Assembly (NCBI GenBank): GCA_024274785.1
Contig: JAJSAM010000035.1
Coordinates: 21,613-85,612, forward strand
Length of the DNA: 64,000 nt
From: Planctomycetota bacterium
GTDB lineage: Bacteria; Planctomycetota; JAJSAM01
Direction: 5' to 3'
Shown: positions 42,928 through 51,880 of the stretch, in pieces
Numbering within the stretch: the first letter of the stretch is position 1
How the letters are laid out: every line of letters begins with the position of its first letter
Notes under the pieces: model-generated
The model's input: only the letters and a program-made list of their open reading frames with translations
Told to the model about the DNA's origin: nothing
The model's database searches: none
Program-made: the position numbers and the translations under genes

Positions 42928-45225
42928 CTACCTCGTCGGCTTGCGATAGTTCACGTACACCGACAACGCCCTCGTCGCCCGGTCGATCCGGCGGAACACC
43001 GGGAGGCCGGACCTTTCCATCTGGCGAACCATCGGATCGTACAGGCGGCCCGAGTCCACGCAGACGATCAGGGGCTTCTTCGTCTCCGCAGCAATCCTGA
43101 TCAGACCATTCGGAATCGAGTCCTCCCTCGTGATGTCCTCCTGGTGGCCCTCGCCCGCGGGGAGAGTGTTCAGGAAGGGAGAGAGGGGGAGCGGTGAGGC
43201 GATCACGCAGTCGGTGTTCTCGTCATCCGCCACGGCCTCGACCATCTGGAGGAACTTCTCCGTCGGCGTGCCCGGGGTACAGTCGAGGGGATTTCGCACG
43301 GAGACGATCGCGGCCGGCATGATCTCCTTCAGCCGCTCCCTCGTCGTGTCCGAGTAGTCCGCGAGTTTGAGGTCGCAGAGCCTGTCCGAGGCCACGGTGC
43401 ATTCGAAGCCGGCATTCGAAACGATGCTCACCCGGTTGCCCACCGGCGGCCTGGCCTGGAGGAACGAGAACGTTTTCAGATAGTCCTCGAACTGGTTCAG
43501 GGTCTCGCAGTGGACGACGCCGACCTGGCGCAGCACCTCCGTGGCCACGCCGTAGTCGCCGGCCATGGCCGCGGTGTGAGAGGAAGCCGCGGCACTGCCC
43601 TCCGCGGTCCGCCCCGCCTTGAACATGATTACCGCGCGTCCGCTCTGGACGATCTCCTCGGCCACCTCCAGGAAACGGCGACCACGGTACGGACGGAACC
43701 CCTCCAGGTAGACCGCGTAGACGTCCACCTCCGGGTCGTCCCGCAGGTACTCGAGGTAGTCCGTGACGGTGAGGTCGATCTGGTTCCCGAAGGAGATGGC
43801 GTAGCGTGGGCGGATGGTCCGCTCGAAGTTGCTCGCCTGGCTCACCAGGTACGCGCCGGACTGGCTGATCAGCGCGACGTTCTCGCCCCGCGCCTCCTTG
43901 AAGTCGACCTTGTAGGGGGGCAGGAAGAACGTATTGTACCCGCCGAGCCGGGAGTAGATGCCGAGGCAGTTTCCGCCGTTCACCACCATGCCGCCGTCTT
44001 TGGTCTGGTGCGAGGCTTCGAGAATCTTGCGGAGCCGCACTTCCTTTTCCCGGCCCTCCTCGGTCTCTCCGAAGCCTCCTGAAATGAGGATGACCGACTC
44101 CGCGAGCCGCTTCATCACCATCTCCTCGAGGAGCGAAAGCGCCGCGTCGGCCGGCACCGAGATCACCGCGAGGTCCACCTTCTCGGGGAGTTCCGCGAGA
44201 GTCCGGATGGCCGGGACACCGGCGATCTCATCGGCCCTCGGGTGCAGGGCGTAGATGTGCTCCTTCGGAACGCCGTCGCCCGAGATCAGGTTCTCGAGGA
44301 TGATCCGGCCGGGGTTCTTGGCGGCAGACGATGCGCCGGCCACCAGAGCGGACTTCGGCTCGAGGAGCTTCCGGATCTTCCCGAGCGGGCGCGGCGTATC
44401 ACTGATCTTCCGGTCTCCGAACCGCACGAGCCCGTCCACCGCCACCAGGCGCCGATCGCTCGTCACCACCACCGGGTTCAGCTCGAGTTCGTGGATCGTG
44501 AAGTTGCTGGCGGGGTTGTGGGGGCTGTAGCGGTCCGCCAGGTTGCGAAGCGCTTCGAGCAACTCGATCAGCTGCTCCTCTTCGATCAGCGGCCGCGGCA
44601 CGCCGCGAATGCTCCCGGAAAGAGGCTGGCAGATGGCCGGCTGGCGGATCATCCCGCTGATGGCTTCCTGGTCGAGGCCGAACGTGGACCGGATGGAGAG
44701 GCCCTTCCGGTCGCCGAACTCGCGGGCGAAGAACTCGGTGAAGACGCCGCCCGCGCCGAAGCTGACCACCGGCCCGAAGAACGGGTCCTGCCGCAGGCTC
44801 GCCAGCACCTCGTGGCCGAACGACTGCTTGAACTCGATCTTCTCCACCACCATGACGCCGTGGAAGGCCGAGTCGGGGGCGGCGGTCTGCACCTGTTCCT
44901 TCACCTTGCGGTAGGCGCGCACCACATCCTCAACCGTATTGGCGGTGAACTCGACCCCGCCGAAATCGGTCTTGTGGGCGATGTCCGGCGACACCACCTT
45001 CACCACCACTTCCGGCGTGAGGATCATGTTCAGCGAATCGGGATCGAACTGCTCGAGGGTCGGAATGTAGACCAGCGAGGGGGCGTTCAGTCCCATGCAA
45101 AGCAGCAGCTGGTACACCTCGAATTCGTAGAGGAACGAGCGTCCGTCCGCCAGCGCCTTCCCGAGGATGTTGTCGATCCGTTCGTACGGATTCATCAGCC
45201 CGGACCTGGTCTTCACGCTCGCCAT
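42928..45225 (-). CDS. ADP-forming acetyl/acyl-CoA synthetase, fused beta-alpha form
   Basis: 765 residues from ATG 45225 with GGGAG upstream. The ATP-grasp (beta) half comes first: VVVKVVSPDIAHKTDFGGVEF, VEKIEFKQSFGHEVLASLRQDPFFGPVVSFGAGGVFTEFF, and ELELNPVVV. The CoA-binding/alpha half follows: SALVAGASSAAKNPGRIILENLI, AISVPADAALSLLEE (with the ISGGFGE loop), NGGNCLGIYSRLGGYNTFF, ALISQSGAYLVSQASN, HTAAMAGDY (catalytic His). It converts acyl-CoA, ADP and Pi to acid, ATP and CoA. With IorAB nearby it would make ATP from aryl-acetyl-CoA; the Rrf2 gene upstream may regulate it. Confidence 0.9.
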   Translation of the reverse strand: MASVKTRSGLMNPYERIDNILGKALADGRSFLYEFEVYQLLLCMGLNAPSLVYIPTLEQFDPDSLNMILTPEVVVKVVSPDIAHKTDFGGVEFTANTVEDVVRAYRKVKEQVQTAAPDSAFHGVMVVEKIEFKQSFGHEVLASLRQDPFFGPVVSFGAGGVFTEFFAREFGDRKGLSIRSTFGLDQEAISGMIRQPAICQPLSGSIRGVPRPLIEEEQLIELLEALRNLADRYSPHNPASNFTIHELELNPVVVTSDRRLVAVDGLVRFGDRKISDTPRPLGKIRKLLEPKSALVAGASSAAKNPGRIILENLISGDGVPKEHIYALHPRADEIAGVPAIRTLAELPEKVDLAVISVPADAALSLLEEMVMKRLAESVILISGGFGETEEGREKEVRLRKILEASHQTKDGGMVVNGGNCLGIYSRLGGYNTFFLPPYKVDFKEARGENVALISQSGAYLVSQASNFERTIRPRYAISFGNQIDLTVTDYLEYLRDDPEVDVYAVYLEGFRPYRGRRFLEVAEEIVQSGRAVIMFKAGRTAEGSAAASSHTAAMAGDYGVATEVLRQVGVVHCETLNQFEDYLKTFSFLQARPPVGNRVSIVSNAGFECTVASDRLCDLKLADYSDTTRERLKEIMPAAIVSVRNPLDCTPGTPTEKFLQMVEAVADDENTDCVIASPLPLSPFLNTLPAGEGHQEDITREDSIPNGLIRIAAETKKPLIVCVDSGRLYDPMVRQMERSGLPVFRRIDRATRALSVYVNYRKPTR

Positions 45226-45316
45226 GATCTTCGCTCCCGGGAGAAGTTGGGACAATCGAGAGCATACGAGCAAAAGCGGTGCCGTTGCCGGAAATCCAAC
45301 GGGATCGGAAGCAGCC

Positions 45317-45787
45317 TCAGAGCCGGGCGGCCTGCTCCTGGATGCTCGCCTTCAGGCGCTTTTTCGCGAGCACTTCGCTCTCGATCAGATCGGCGATGGT
45401 GACCCCGTCGAGGGCGTCGGCGAGGAAGCGGTTCACGATGGACCAGATCGGCCGGATGCCGCACTCCTCCACATGCACGCAGGTCTCTTCCGTGCCGGAG
45501 AAACGGTCGCAGTAGGCGAGGTCGTAGATGGGTTCGGAGAGGACATCGAGGACGAGCTTCAGCGAGATCTCCCCGGGTGCCTGCGCCATGAAGTAGCCGC
45601 CGGCTTTCCCCCGAACCGAATCGACCAGGCCGCCCTTCCGGAGCTTCATGAGGAGCTTGCCGACGTACTCGACGGAGAGCCCTTCCTGCATGGCGATCTC
45701 GCTGATCGGGAGCGGGCTCTCGCCGGCATCGCGGGCCACCTGGATCAGGCAGCGCAGCCCGTACTCCTCCTGGGAAGAGATCTTCAT
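45317..45787 (-). CDS. Rrf2 family transcriptional regulator, Fe-S type
   Basis: 156 residues. MKISSQEEYGLRCLIQVARD starts the winged helix and LSVEYVGKLLMKLRKGGLVDSVRGKAGGYFM is the DNA-binding core with wing. Cys93, Cys103 and Cys109 (AYCDRFSGTEETCVHVEECG) match the three-cysteine cluster site, with wider first spacing (9 residues between) than in IscR. It should sense oxygen, NO or cluster supply. It is next to the ADP-forming synthetase gene and close to iorAB, oxygen-sensitive functions, so it likely regulates them. The region to the next gene is short and AT-rich (about 45795-45830), a candidate operator. Confidence 0.9.
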   Translation of the reverse strand: MKISSQEEYGLRCLIQVARDAGESPLPISEIAMQEGLSVEYVGKLLMKLRKGGLVDSVRGKAGGYFMAQAPGEISLKLVLDVLSEPIYDLAYCDRFSGTEETCVHVEECGIRPIWSIVNRFLADALDGVTIADLIESEVLAKKRLKASIQEQAARL

Positions 45788-45924
45788 GGCCCCTGTTCTC
45801 TTTTAACCAGACAGAATAGTCAAGATTTGGGTGCGACCGCCCATTCCGCAGCAGGCGACTCGGGCGGGGCGAAAGCGGTAGGATGTGCGCGGCGGACCGG
45901 ACCGCGCCGCCCGGAGGTTCTCTC

Positions 45925-46995
45925 ATGCGCCGAGCAGCCGTTCTGCTGATCCTCTTCCTCGCAGCCCCGGTATTCTCCCAGGATGCAGAGCTGCCCTATC
46001 CGAAGGGCAACACCGCACAGGAGCGCGAGGGGCTCAAGTTCAAGCTCGTCATCCCCGACGACTACGACCCGGCGAAAGAGTGGTCGTTGATCGTGATCCT
46101 GCACGGCGCCGGCGGGAGCCACGATAACATGGCGTTGTCGCTCACACCGCTCGTGAAGGACGGTTTCATTGTCTGCGCGCCGAAATCTCCCGGCCCGACC
46201 TGGGACGCGGGCGAAGTGGCCGTCGTGCGCAAGATCGTGAAACATCTGCTCGAGGTGCTCTCCATCGGGGAGAAGCGGCTGCACGGTCTGGGCTTCAGCA
46301 ACGGCGGCTGGAACCTGGCCCCGCTGGTGTTCTCCGAAGATCTGCCTTTTGCCTCCGGGTGCTGGATGGCCGCCGGCTTCAACGGGGGCAAGGTGCCCCG
46401 CCGTGCGAAGAGGGAGTTCGGCGCCATCGCCCTCGCCGGGGAGCAGGACGGGAACGCCCGCGCCGCGAAGGCCACGGTGGATCTCCTCCATGAGAAGGTC
46501 CGCAACGTCGAGTACCACCTCCAGCCGAACCTCGGTCACAAGTGGACCCGTGAACTCGAGCCCTACTACTGGTGGTGGGTGAAGGTCATGGACGGCCGCT
46601 TCACCCCCGGCGACGACATGTCCTTTGAGTGGGGCGGCGATGTCGAGGCGGCGAAGGAGAAGATGGCCGCGGAGAAACTCGGCGGCTTCGTCTGGTTCTA
46701 CTCCGAGAAAGACGATGCCGGGAGCGAGCAGGCGAAACGGCTCCAGCACGAAGTCTTCTTCGACCCCCTCGTCCGGAAGTACGGCAATCAACTCGTCCCG
46801 CTCCGCCTGAAACGCGAGGAGCACGAGGAGCTGTTCCAGTCCTTCAAGTTCAAGAGCACACCGGCCATCGCGGTGCTCAAGAAGGACTTCAGGAAGTCGA
46901 AGACCTTCGAGGGCAGGAAGATCAAGCGAACCTCGCTCGCGAAGCAACTCCGAAAGTACGCGAAAGACAAGTCTTTCCCGGACTACCTGAAGTAG
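45925..46995 (+). CDS. Exported alpha/beta-hydrolase (esterase) with C-terminal thioredoxin-like domain
   Basis: 356 residues from ATG 45925. Signal peptide MRRAAVLLILFLAAPVFSQ. Residues about 25-235 form an esterase of the PHB-depolymerase/DUF-type group: WSLIVILHGAGGS oxyanion loop, nucleophile Ser125 in GFSNG, Asp175 (GEQDGN) and His205 (NLGHKW). Residues about 250-350 (LGGFVWFYSEKDDAGSEQAKRL ... KSTPAIAVLKKDF) look like a thioredoxin fold with the cis-Pro (STPAI) but no CxxC. The combination is unusual. It is probably a periplasmic hydrolase with a protein-binding module. Its promoter is likely in the divergent region shared with the Rrf2 gene; TAGGAT at 45879 is a candidate -10. Confidence 0.82.
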   Translation: MRRAAVLLILFLAAPVFSQDAELPYPKGNTAQEREGLKFKLVIPDDYDPAKEWSLIVILHGAGGSHDNMALSLTPLVKDGFIVCAPKSPGPTWDAGEVAVVRKIVKHLLEVLSIGEKRLHGLGFSNGGWNLAPLVFSEDLPFASGCWMAAGFNGGKVPRRAKREFGAIALAGEQDGNARAAKATVDLLHEKVRNVEYHLQPNLGHKWTRELEPYYWWWVKVMDGRFTPGDDMSFEWGGDVEAAKEKMAAEKLGGFVWFYSEKDDAGSEQAKRLQHEVFFDPLVRKYGNQLVPLRLKREEHEELFQSFKFKSTPAIAVLKKDFRKSKTFEGRKIKRTSLAKQLRKYAKDKSFPDYLK

Positions 46996-47045
46996 GAGCG
47001 CCGGGTCGACCGGGCCACCTTCGCGTTCCGATCCGCCGGCGGCGA

Positions 47046-47759
47046 TCAGCGACGATCGGCCACCCAGGAAAGCGCCTCTTCCGTGCCGTACCGCTCGAGA
47101 TAGGCCAGGCAGCGTTCGCGATCTTCCCCGGGAAGCCGGTCGGTGGCCATGAGGTGGTCGAGGATCTCCGTCATTCTGACTGTCGGGATCACCGGGACGC
47201 CGGTCAACTCGGTGAACCGCTCGATGGCGTTGCCGCCGTCCGGCTTCGTCTCCTGGCGATCCACGGCGACGGACAGGGCGGGGAAGGTCACGTCCGGCAC
47301 CAGGCCCTGCAGCAACTTGACTGATTCCATCTTCGTGGCGCCGTCGGTGATCACGTCGTCCACGATGACGATGCGCTCTCCGCCCTCCGGACGGTACCCG
47401 ACGAGGATCTTCGCCACACCGGCGGAGGCGGCCTCTTCGCCGTGCGTCTTCTGCTCCTTGCGGTCGAACAGGTAGCCCTTGTTCAGCCCGCGCGCGGCCA
47501 TGGCCATCACGGTCGCCACGCTGATGGAGATGCCCTTGTAGGCGGGCCCGAAGACGCAATCGAAACCGTCTTCACCGACGCCGTCGATGATGCTGCCCGC
47601 GAACGCGGAGCCGAGGGCGGTGATGCCCCGGCCGTCCCGAATGAGCCCGGTGTTCACGAACGTCGGCGAGAGCCGCCCGCTCTTCAGCGTGAACTCCCCC
47701 AGCTTGAACGCTCCGCAGTCCACGAGAAGGTCGATGAGCCGCCGCTTGTAATCCTGCAC
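47046..47759 (-). CDS. pyrE: Orotate phosphoribosyltransferase
   Basis: 237 residues from GTG 47759 with GGAGGGAG upstream. Converts orotate and PRPP to OMP in pyrimidine biosynthesis. FTLKSGRLSPTFVNTGLIRDG, CVFGPAYKGISISVATVMA, FDRKEQKTHGE and the PRPP loop IVIVDDVITDGATKMES are complete. The remaining pyrimidine genes are not nearby. It converges on the esterase gene with a 50-base gap. Confidence 0.93.
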   Translation of the reverse strand: MQDYKRRLIDLLVDCGAFKLGEFTLKSGRLSPTFVNTGLIRDGRGITALGSAFAGSIIDGVGEDGFDCVFGPAYKGISISVATVMAMAARGLNKGYLFDRKEQKTHGEEAASAGVAKILVGYRPEGGERIVIVDDVITDGATKMESVKLLQGLVPDVTFPALSVAVDRQETKPDGGNAIERFTELTGVPVIPTVRMTEILDHLMATDRLPGEDRERCLAYLERYGTEEALSWVADRR

Positions 47760-48024
47760 GAGAGTCTCCCTCCATCTGACGTTTCACATGACCGGACCCA
47801 TCCTATGCGGCCGGCCGCCTCGGGACCGCCATTTCGGGCAGGGTGAACGGAGACCTGCGAAGGCGGTCGCTCCTGGCCTTCGAGGGTGAGGCCGCCCGCG
47901 GGGGATCCGCAGGCCGGGTTGACCCTTCAGGCGCGAGCGGAGAGTTGGATGGCGCTCACCTCCGCCGCGGGGCCGGCCAGCCCACCGGTGGCGGGAGAAA
48001 CCGCGTGTCGGATATAACGGGGCC

Positions 48025-49497
48025 ATGACCCAGAGAAGGAAGTGCCTCCCGAGAGTGGTGATCGTCGCGGTGTCGCTCATCCTGTTCTCCTGCTTCTCCT
48101 CCGGGGATCCGGCTGATGATCAGGTTTCCAAGGAGGCCATCTACGGGCTTCTCGGGGAACTGGCTCGCAACAGCAAGGACCTCGTGGCCATCGCCGCCGA
48201 CCGCATGCGGAGTACGACCGACGATCCGGGGATTCAGCGCCACGCGATTCAATGGCAGCTCTCCGTCGTCGAGTCCACCCGCTACGCCCGGGGCCTGCCC
48301 GATGCCCGCGCCGGCGTGCTCGAACTCTGGACGCGCGCGCACCAGATGAACAAGACGATGGCCGGGCCGTTCGGAGAGGACTTCTTCGGCGATCAGCAGG
48401 CCGTCGCCGTGGAAGCGACGAAGCAGATCGTGGAGATGGCCAATCAGATCGGGAGGCGGATGCTCGGCGAAGCGAAGTATGAAAAGGTTCTGGTTCAGCT
48501 CAAGGAGTTCGCGGGCGCTCACGCCATCGACACGGAGATCTCGATGGGAAGAGTCGGCTCCTCCGGCTTTCTGACCGGAGAGGGTTCCGCCGTGGCGTGG
48601 GTACTCTCCTTACCCATGAAGCCCTTCGAACTCGGCGAAGGCGTGGGGGAGACCGCTCACTCCATCCAGAATGTGGCCTTCGCGACCGAGCGCGCCATCG
48701 ATGTCATCGACGACATGCCCCAGGAGGTCAAGCTCCAGATGGATCTCCTCCTGCTCGACCTCGAACGAGCGAAGGTCATTACCGGCGCGATCGATGACCT
48801 GAACCGGATCACCACGAGCATCGAGGGGTTCGAGCAGACCGCGGCCACGCTGCCGGCGGACGTTCGCAGGGAAGTGAGCGTCGTCCTCGATCAGATCGAC
48901 ACGAAACAGGAGGACCTCCGGAAGACCCTCGAGCACGCCAGGGGACTCGTTGCCGAGACGAACGAGGTGGTCAGCGGCGCGAAGCAGGCCATCTTCGAGG
49001 TCAACGGCGCCGTGGCGAAGACGAAGGAGACCGCCGAAGCGCTCGAGCCGGTCCTGGTCAACCTGACCGCCGCGGGAGAAGCCTGGGAGGACACCGCGAA
49101 TGCGATCACGCGCTTCATGGAAACCGTGAGTCCACCCCACGAGGAGAAGAAGGCCCCGCCGGCCCCCGCGCCGAAGCCCGTACCGGCGGCAGCGCCGGAG
49201 TCGAGCGGCGAGTCCGCCGAGTCGGTTTCCGTCATCGTGGAAATCGGAGACTCCGCCGAGAAGCTGACCGTCACCGCCGTGGAACTTCGCGCCCTGACCG
49301 AAAACCTGCAGGAGATCATCGCATCCGACGACCTGACCAGGCGTCTCGAGGACGTGGACGGCCTGGCCTCCGGCACGGTGGACCACATCACCTGGCGGGC
49401 GATCCAGCTCTTCGCCGTCTTCTTCGGCCTGCTCTTCGCCTACAAGTTCGCGGCGATGAAGTTCCTGAAAGCGCCTACTCCCCGTCGGGCCGGGTGA
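48025..49497 (+). CDS. Putative lipoprotein with long coiled coil and C-terminal membrane helix
   Basis: 490 residues. Lipobox FSC near residue 23 after VVIVAVSLILFS. The body (about 30-365) is nearly all helix with coiled-coil periodicity (VKLQMDLLLLDLERAKVITGAIDDLNRITTSIEGFEQ, EVVSGAKQAIFEVNGAVAKTKETAEAL), then a Pro/Ala linker (EKKAPPAPAPKPVPAAAPE), another helix and a membrane helix (AIQLFAVFFGLLFAYKFAAMKFL). That would anchor both ends: lipid at the N-terminus and a helix at the C-terminus. No known family. TATAAC at 48013-48018 is only 6 bases from the ATG. Its last 23 bases overlap the convergent small lipoprotein gene. Confidence 0.7.
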   Translation: MTQRRKCLPRVVIVAVSLILFSCFSSGDPADDQVSKEAIYGLLGELARNSKDLVAIAADRMRSTTDDPGIQRHAIQWQLSVVESTRYARGLPDARAGVLELWTRAHQMNKTMAGPFGEDFFGDQQAVAVEATKQIVEMANQIGRRMLGEAKYEKVLVQLKEFAGAHAIDTEISMGRVGSSGFLTGEGSAVAWVLSLPMKPFELGEGVGETAHSIQNVAFATERAIDVIDDMPQEVKLQMDLLLLDLERAKVITGAIDDLNRITTSIEGFEQTAATLPADVRREVSVVLDQIDTKQEDLRKTLEHARGLVAETNEVVSGAKQAIFEVNGAVAKTKETAEALEPVLVNLTAAGEAWEDTANAITRFMETVSPPHEEKKAPPAPAPKPVPAAAPESSGESAESVSVIVEIGDSAEKLTVTAVELRALTENLQEIIASDDLTRRLEDVDGLASGTVDHITWRAIQLFAVFFGLLFAYKFAAMKFLKAPTPRRAG

Positions 49498-49813
49498 GCA
49501 GCGAATTCAGGTGGGCGGTGATGCGATTGGCGACCTGCACTTCGAGCTTCGGGGAGGTCGCGTGGAGTCCGAGCTTGAACTCCGCCCAGTTCTCGAACCC
49601 TTCGCGCTTCGCCGCATCGTTTTTCATCTTGGCCAGGTGGCTGGTGAACAGGGGGCCGATCTCATCGTGCTTCCTGGTGATACTGGTCAGGAGGTGGCTG
49701 ACCACGGTCCGGATCGTCGCCCGGTCGATCCTGGAGACCTCTGCCTCCTCTTCGCCGAAGAGCGGTCCGCACGAGGCCACCAGGAGCAGGAGGATCGGGA
49801 TCAGTCGTTTCAT
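49475..49813 (-). CDS. Small putative lipoprotein
   Basis: 112 residues. MKRLIPILLLLVASCG is a clean lipoprotein signal (Leu-x-Ser-Cys). The mature part is helical (RATIRTVVSHLLTSITRKHDEIGPLFTSHLAKMKNDAAKREGF) with no known domain. The start codon overlaps the amidohydrolase gene end by 4 bases, and its 3' end overlaps the convergent 490-residue gene by 23 bases. It is the last gene of the minus-strand phosphorylase-deaminase operon. Confidence 0.65.
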   Translation of the reverse strand: MKRLIPILLLLVASCGPLFGEEEAEVSRIDRATIRTVVSHLLTSITRKHDEIGPLFTSHLAKMKNDAAKREGFENWAEFKLGLHATSPKLEVQVANRITAHLNSLLTRPDGE

Positions 49814-51090
49814 GCTCCACCTCCGGCAGCGACTCTCGCGAAGAGGTCTTCGGTGGCCGCCACCGCCTTCCGGATCACCTCTGCCTCGTCCACCACTTCT
49901 ACCATTCGGTCGTGCATCAGCACCTCTCCATCACAGATCGTCGTATGCACGGAGCTCGCATTCGCCGCATAGACCAGGTTGCTGACCGGGTCGTGGACCG
50001 GCTGGGTCGCCGGCGCTCCCAGATCCACCAGCATGAGGTCCGCGGGGGCGCCGGGTTCGATCCGGCCGGAGCCGAGATCGAAGGCCTCCGCCGGGGCGAC
50101 GGTGGCGAGGTCGAGTGCTTCCCGCGCCGGCAGACAGGTGGGATCGCCGGAGTTGTGCTTCTGGATCAGCGCGACGATCTTCATCTCCTCGATCATGTCG
50201 AGGTTGTTGTTGCTGCCCGCACCGTCGGTGCCGAGGGCCACCCGCAAGCCGGCTTCCCGCGCTGCTCGATAGGGGAAGATCCCACCCACCGCGAGCTTCA
50301 GGTTGGAAATCGGGTTCGTCACCACGGTCGCCCCGGCGTCGGCGAGCATCTTCCGCTCCTCCTCTTCGAGAAAGATGCCGTGGGCCGCCACGAGGTTCGG
50401 GCCGACCAGACCCAGGCGATCGAGCAGCCGCGCCGGCGTCGTCCCGTGGAGCTTCCGGCAGTCCTCCACCTCGCCCCTCGTCTCCGAGAGGTGAATGTGA
50501 ACGATCAGATCCTCCCGCGCGGCGAGTTCCCCGATCCACCGCAGGCTCTCGTTGCTGACGGTGTAGATGGCATGCGGGCCGAGGGCCATCTTCACCCGCG
50601 AACCGAACTTGTCGCGCTCCGCCAGGCGAGCGAGGGTGCGGTCGCACTGTTTCTTCGCCTTGGCCCTGTCGCCGAGATCGATGAAGACCGACGCGATATG
50701 CCCCTTCATGCCCATGTCCCGCACTGCCCGCGCGACGCCGTCCCGGTGCCAGTACATGTCGGCGAGCCAGGTGGTGCCGCCTTTCAGCATCTCGAGCAGC
50801 GCCAGGCGTGTGGCGTGGTAGACGGTCTCCTCGGTGAGCATCAGCTCCGCCGGCCAGATCTTCGTCTGCAGCCACTCCATCAGCGGCAGGTCGTCGCCGT
50901 AGCCGCGGAAGATGGTCATGCCGGCGTGGGTGTGGGCGTTTTTCAGGGACGGGAAGGCGTAGAGCCCGGCGGCCTCGATAACGCGATCGGCCGGGAGATC
51001 CTCACCCAGACTCCTGATCCTGCCGCCTTCGACATGGATGGTCCGCGGCGCACCGTCGATGATCGCGCCGCGAATGGACAGGCTCGTCAC
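49810..51090 (-). CDS. mtaD: Amidohydrolase, 5'-methylthioadenosine/S-adenosylhomocysteine deaminase-like
   Basis: 426 residues from GTG 51090, overlapping the phosphorylase stop (GTGA). Metal ligands: His53 and His55 (NAHTHAG), LIVHIHLSET, LVAAHGIFL, and the Asp in LGTDGAGSNNNLDM, the TxGTDGxxSNNxLDM motif of MTA/SAH deaminases. The TIM barrel is complete. It deaminates methylthioadenosine (and probably SAH) to the inosine form, releasing ammonia. It follows the phosphorylase gene, which would then release the base. Confidence 0.88.
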   Translation of the reverse strand: MTSLSIRGAIIDGAPRTIHVEGGRIRSLGEDLPADRVIEAAGLYAFPSLKNAHTHAGMTIFRGYGDDLPLMEWLQTKIWPAELMLTEETVYHATRLALLEMLKGGTTWLADMYWHRDGVARAVRDMGMKGHIASVFIDLGDRAKAKKQCDRTLARLAERDKFGSRVKMALGPHAIYTVSNESLRWIGELAAREDLIVHIHLSETRGEVEDCRKLHGTTPARLLDRLGLVGPNLVAAHGIFLEEEERKMLADAGATVVTNPISNLKLAVGGIFPYRAAREAGLRVALGTDGAGSNNNLDMIEEMKIVALIQKHNSGDPTCLPAREALDLATVAPAEAFDLGSGRIEPGAPADLMLVDLGAPATQPVHDPVSNLVYAANASSVHTTICDGEVLMHDRMVEVVDEAEVIRKAVAATEDLFARVAAGGGA

Positions 51091-51806
51091 GACTGCTCCT
51101 CCTCGCGGTGCAGGCGAATGATCCCGGCCAGGATCGCATGACCGCGCTCGTGGTTTTTCTCGAGCTGCCGCTCGTAGGCCTCGCAGGTGAGCGGCTCGGC
51201 GTCGAGGCCGTTCGCGAGGTTGTCCACCACTCCGAGCATGGCGTAGTTCATGTTCCGTTCGACGAAAAGGGTGGCTTCGGACGCCGCGGTCATCCCGATC
51301 ACGTCACCGTGGGGGGCCAGCCAGCGCACCTCGGCCGGGGTCTCGAAGCGCGGCCCGCGGGTCTCGACGTAGACGCCACCATCCCGAACCTCTCCTTCCG
51401 TTCCGCGGGCCGCGGCGAGCAGCAGTGCGCGGAGTTCCGCCGAGAGTGTCGGCACGATATGCAGCCGTTCATCCTCGGCGAAAGTCGGCGGGGGATAGGC
51501 GGAGAGGTAGTCGTCGGAAACCACCACCACACCCGGTTTCAGGTCCACCGAAAGCGAGCCGACGGAGTTCAGGCCCACGACGTCCGTGATGCCGAGCTTC
51601 TCGAACGCCAGGACATGGGCGTGGTGGGGGATGCGGTGTGGTGGGTGGTACACGCCGTGTCCGTGCCGGAGCAGGTACGCGTATCCGTCGCCGGCGAGGA
51701 GCGTGACGGTGCCGTGCAGAGTTGCGACCTCCGTCTCCACCGCGTCCGAAAGGTCCGCGCCTTCGAGGAATCCGCTGCCGCCGATGATGCCGAGTGTCTT
51801 TCCCAT
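51087..51806 (-). CDS. MTA/MTI phosphorylase family (PNP-type) enzyme
   Basis: 239 residues from ATG 51806. LGIIGGSGFLEGADL, the phosphate/nucleoside loop RHGHGVYHPPHRIPHHAHVLAFEKLGI, VYVETRGPRFETPAEVR and GMTAASEATLFVERNMNYAML are PNP/MTAP motifs. It cleaves a thionucleoside or purine nucleoside with phosphate. Because mtaD lies directly downstream and overlapping, methylthioinosine phosphorylase (as in Pseudomonas-type pathways) is more likely than direct MTA cleavage. The two enzymes recycle the polyamine/SAM by-product. Confidence 0.86.
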   Translation of the reverse strand: MGKTLGIIGGSGFLEGADLSDAVETEVATLHGTVTLLAGDGYAYLLRHGHGVYHPPHRIPHHAHVLAFEKLGITDVVGLNSVGSLSVDLKPGVVVVSDDYLSAYPPPTFAEDERLHIVPTLSAELRALLLAAARGTEGEVRDGGVYVETRGPRFETPAEVRWLAPHGDVIGMTAASEATLFVERNMNYAMLGVVDNLANGLDAEPLTCEAYERQLEKNHERGHAILAGIIRLHREEEQS

Positions 51807-51880
51807 CGTGGCAGAGTGTACCTCAACGGAGCCCGGCAGCGCCGAAAGTGACGTACTCCCCGTCCGTTTCCAATCAGCCC

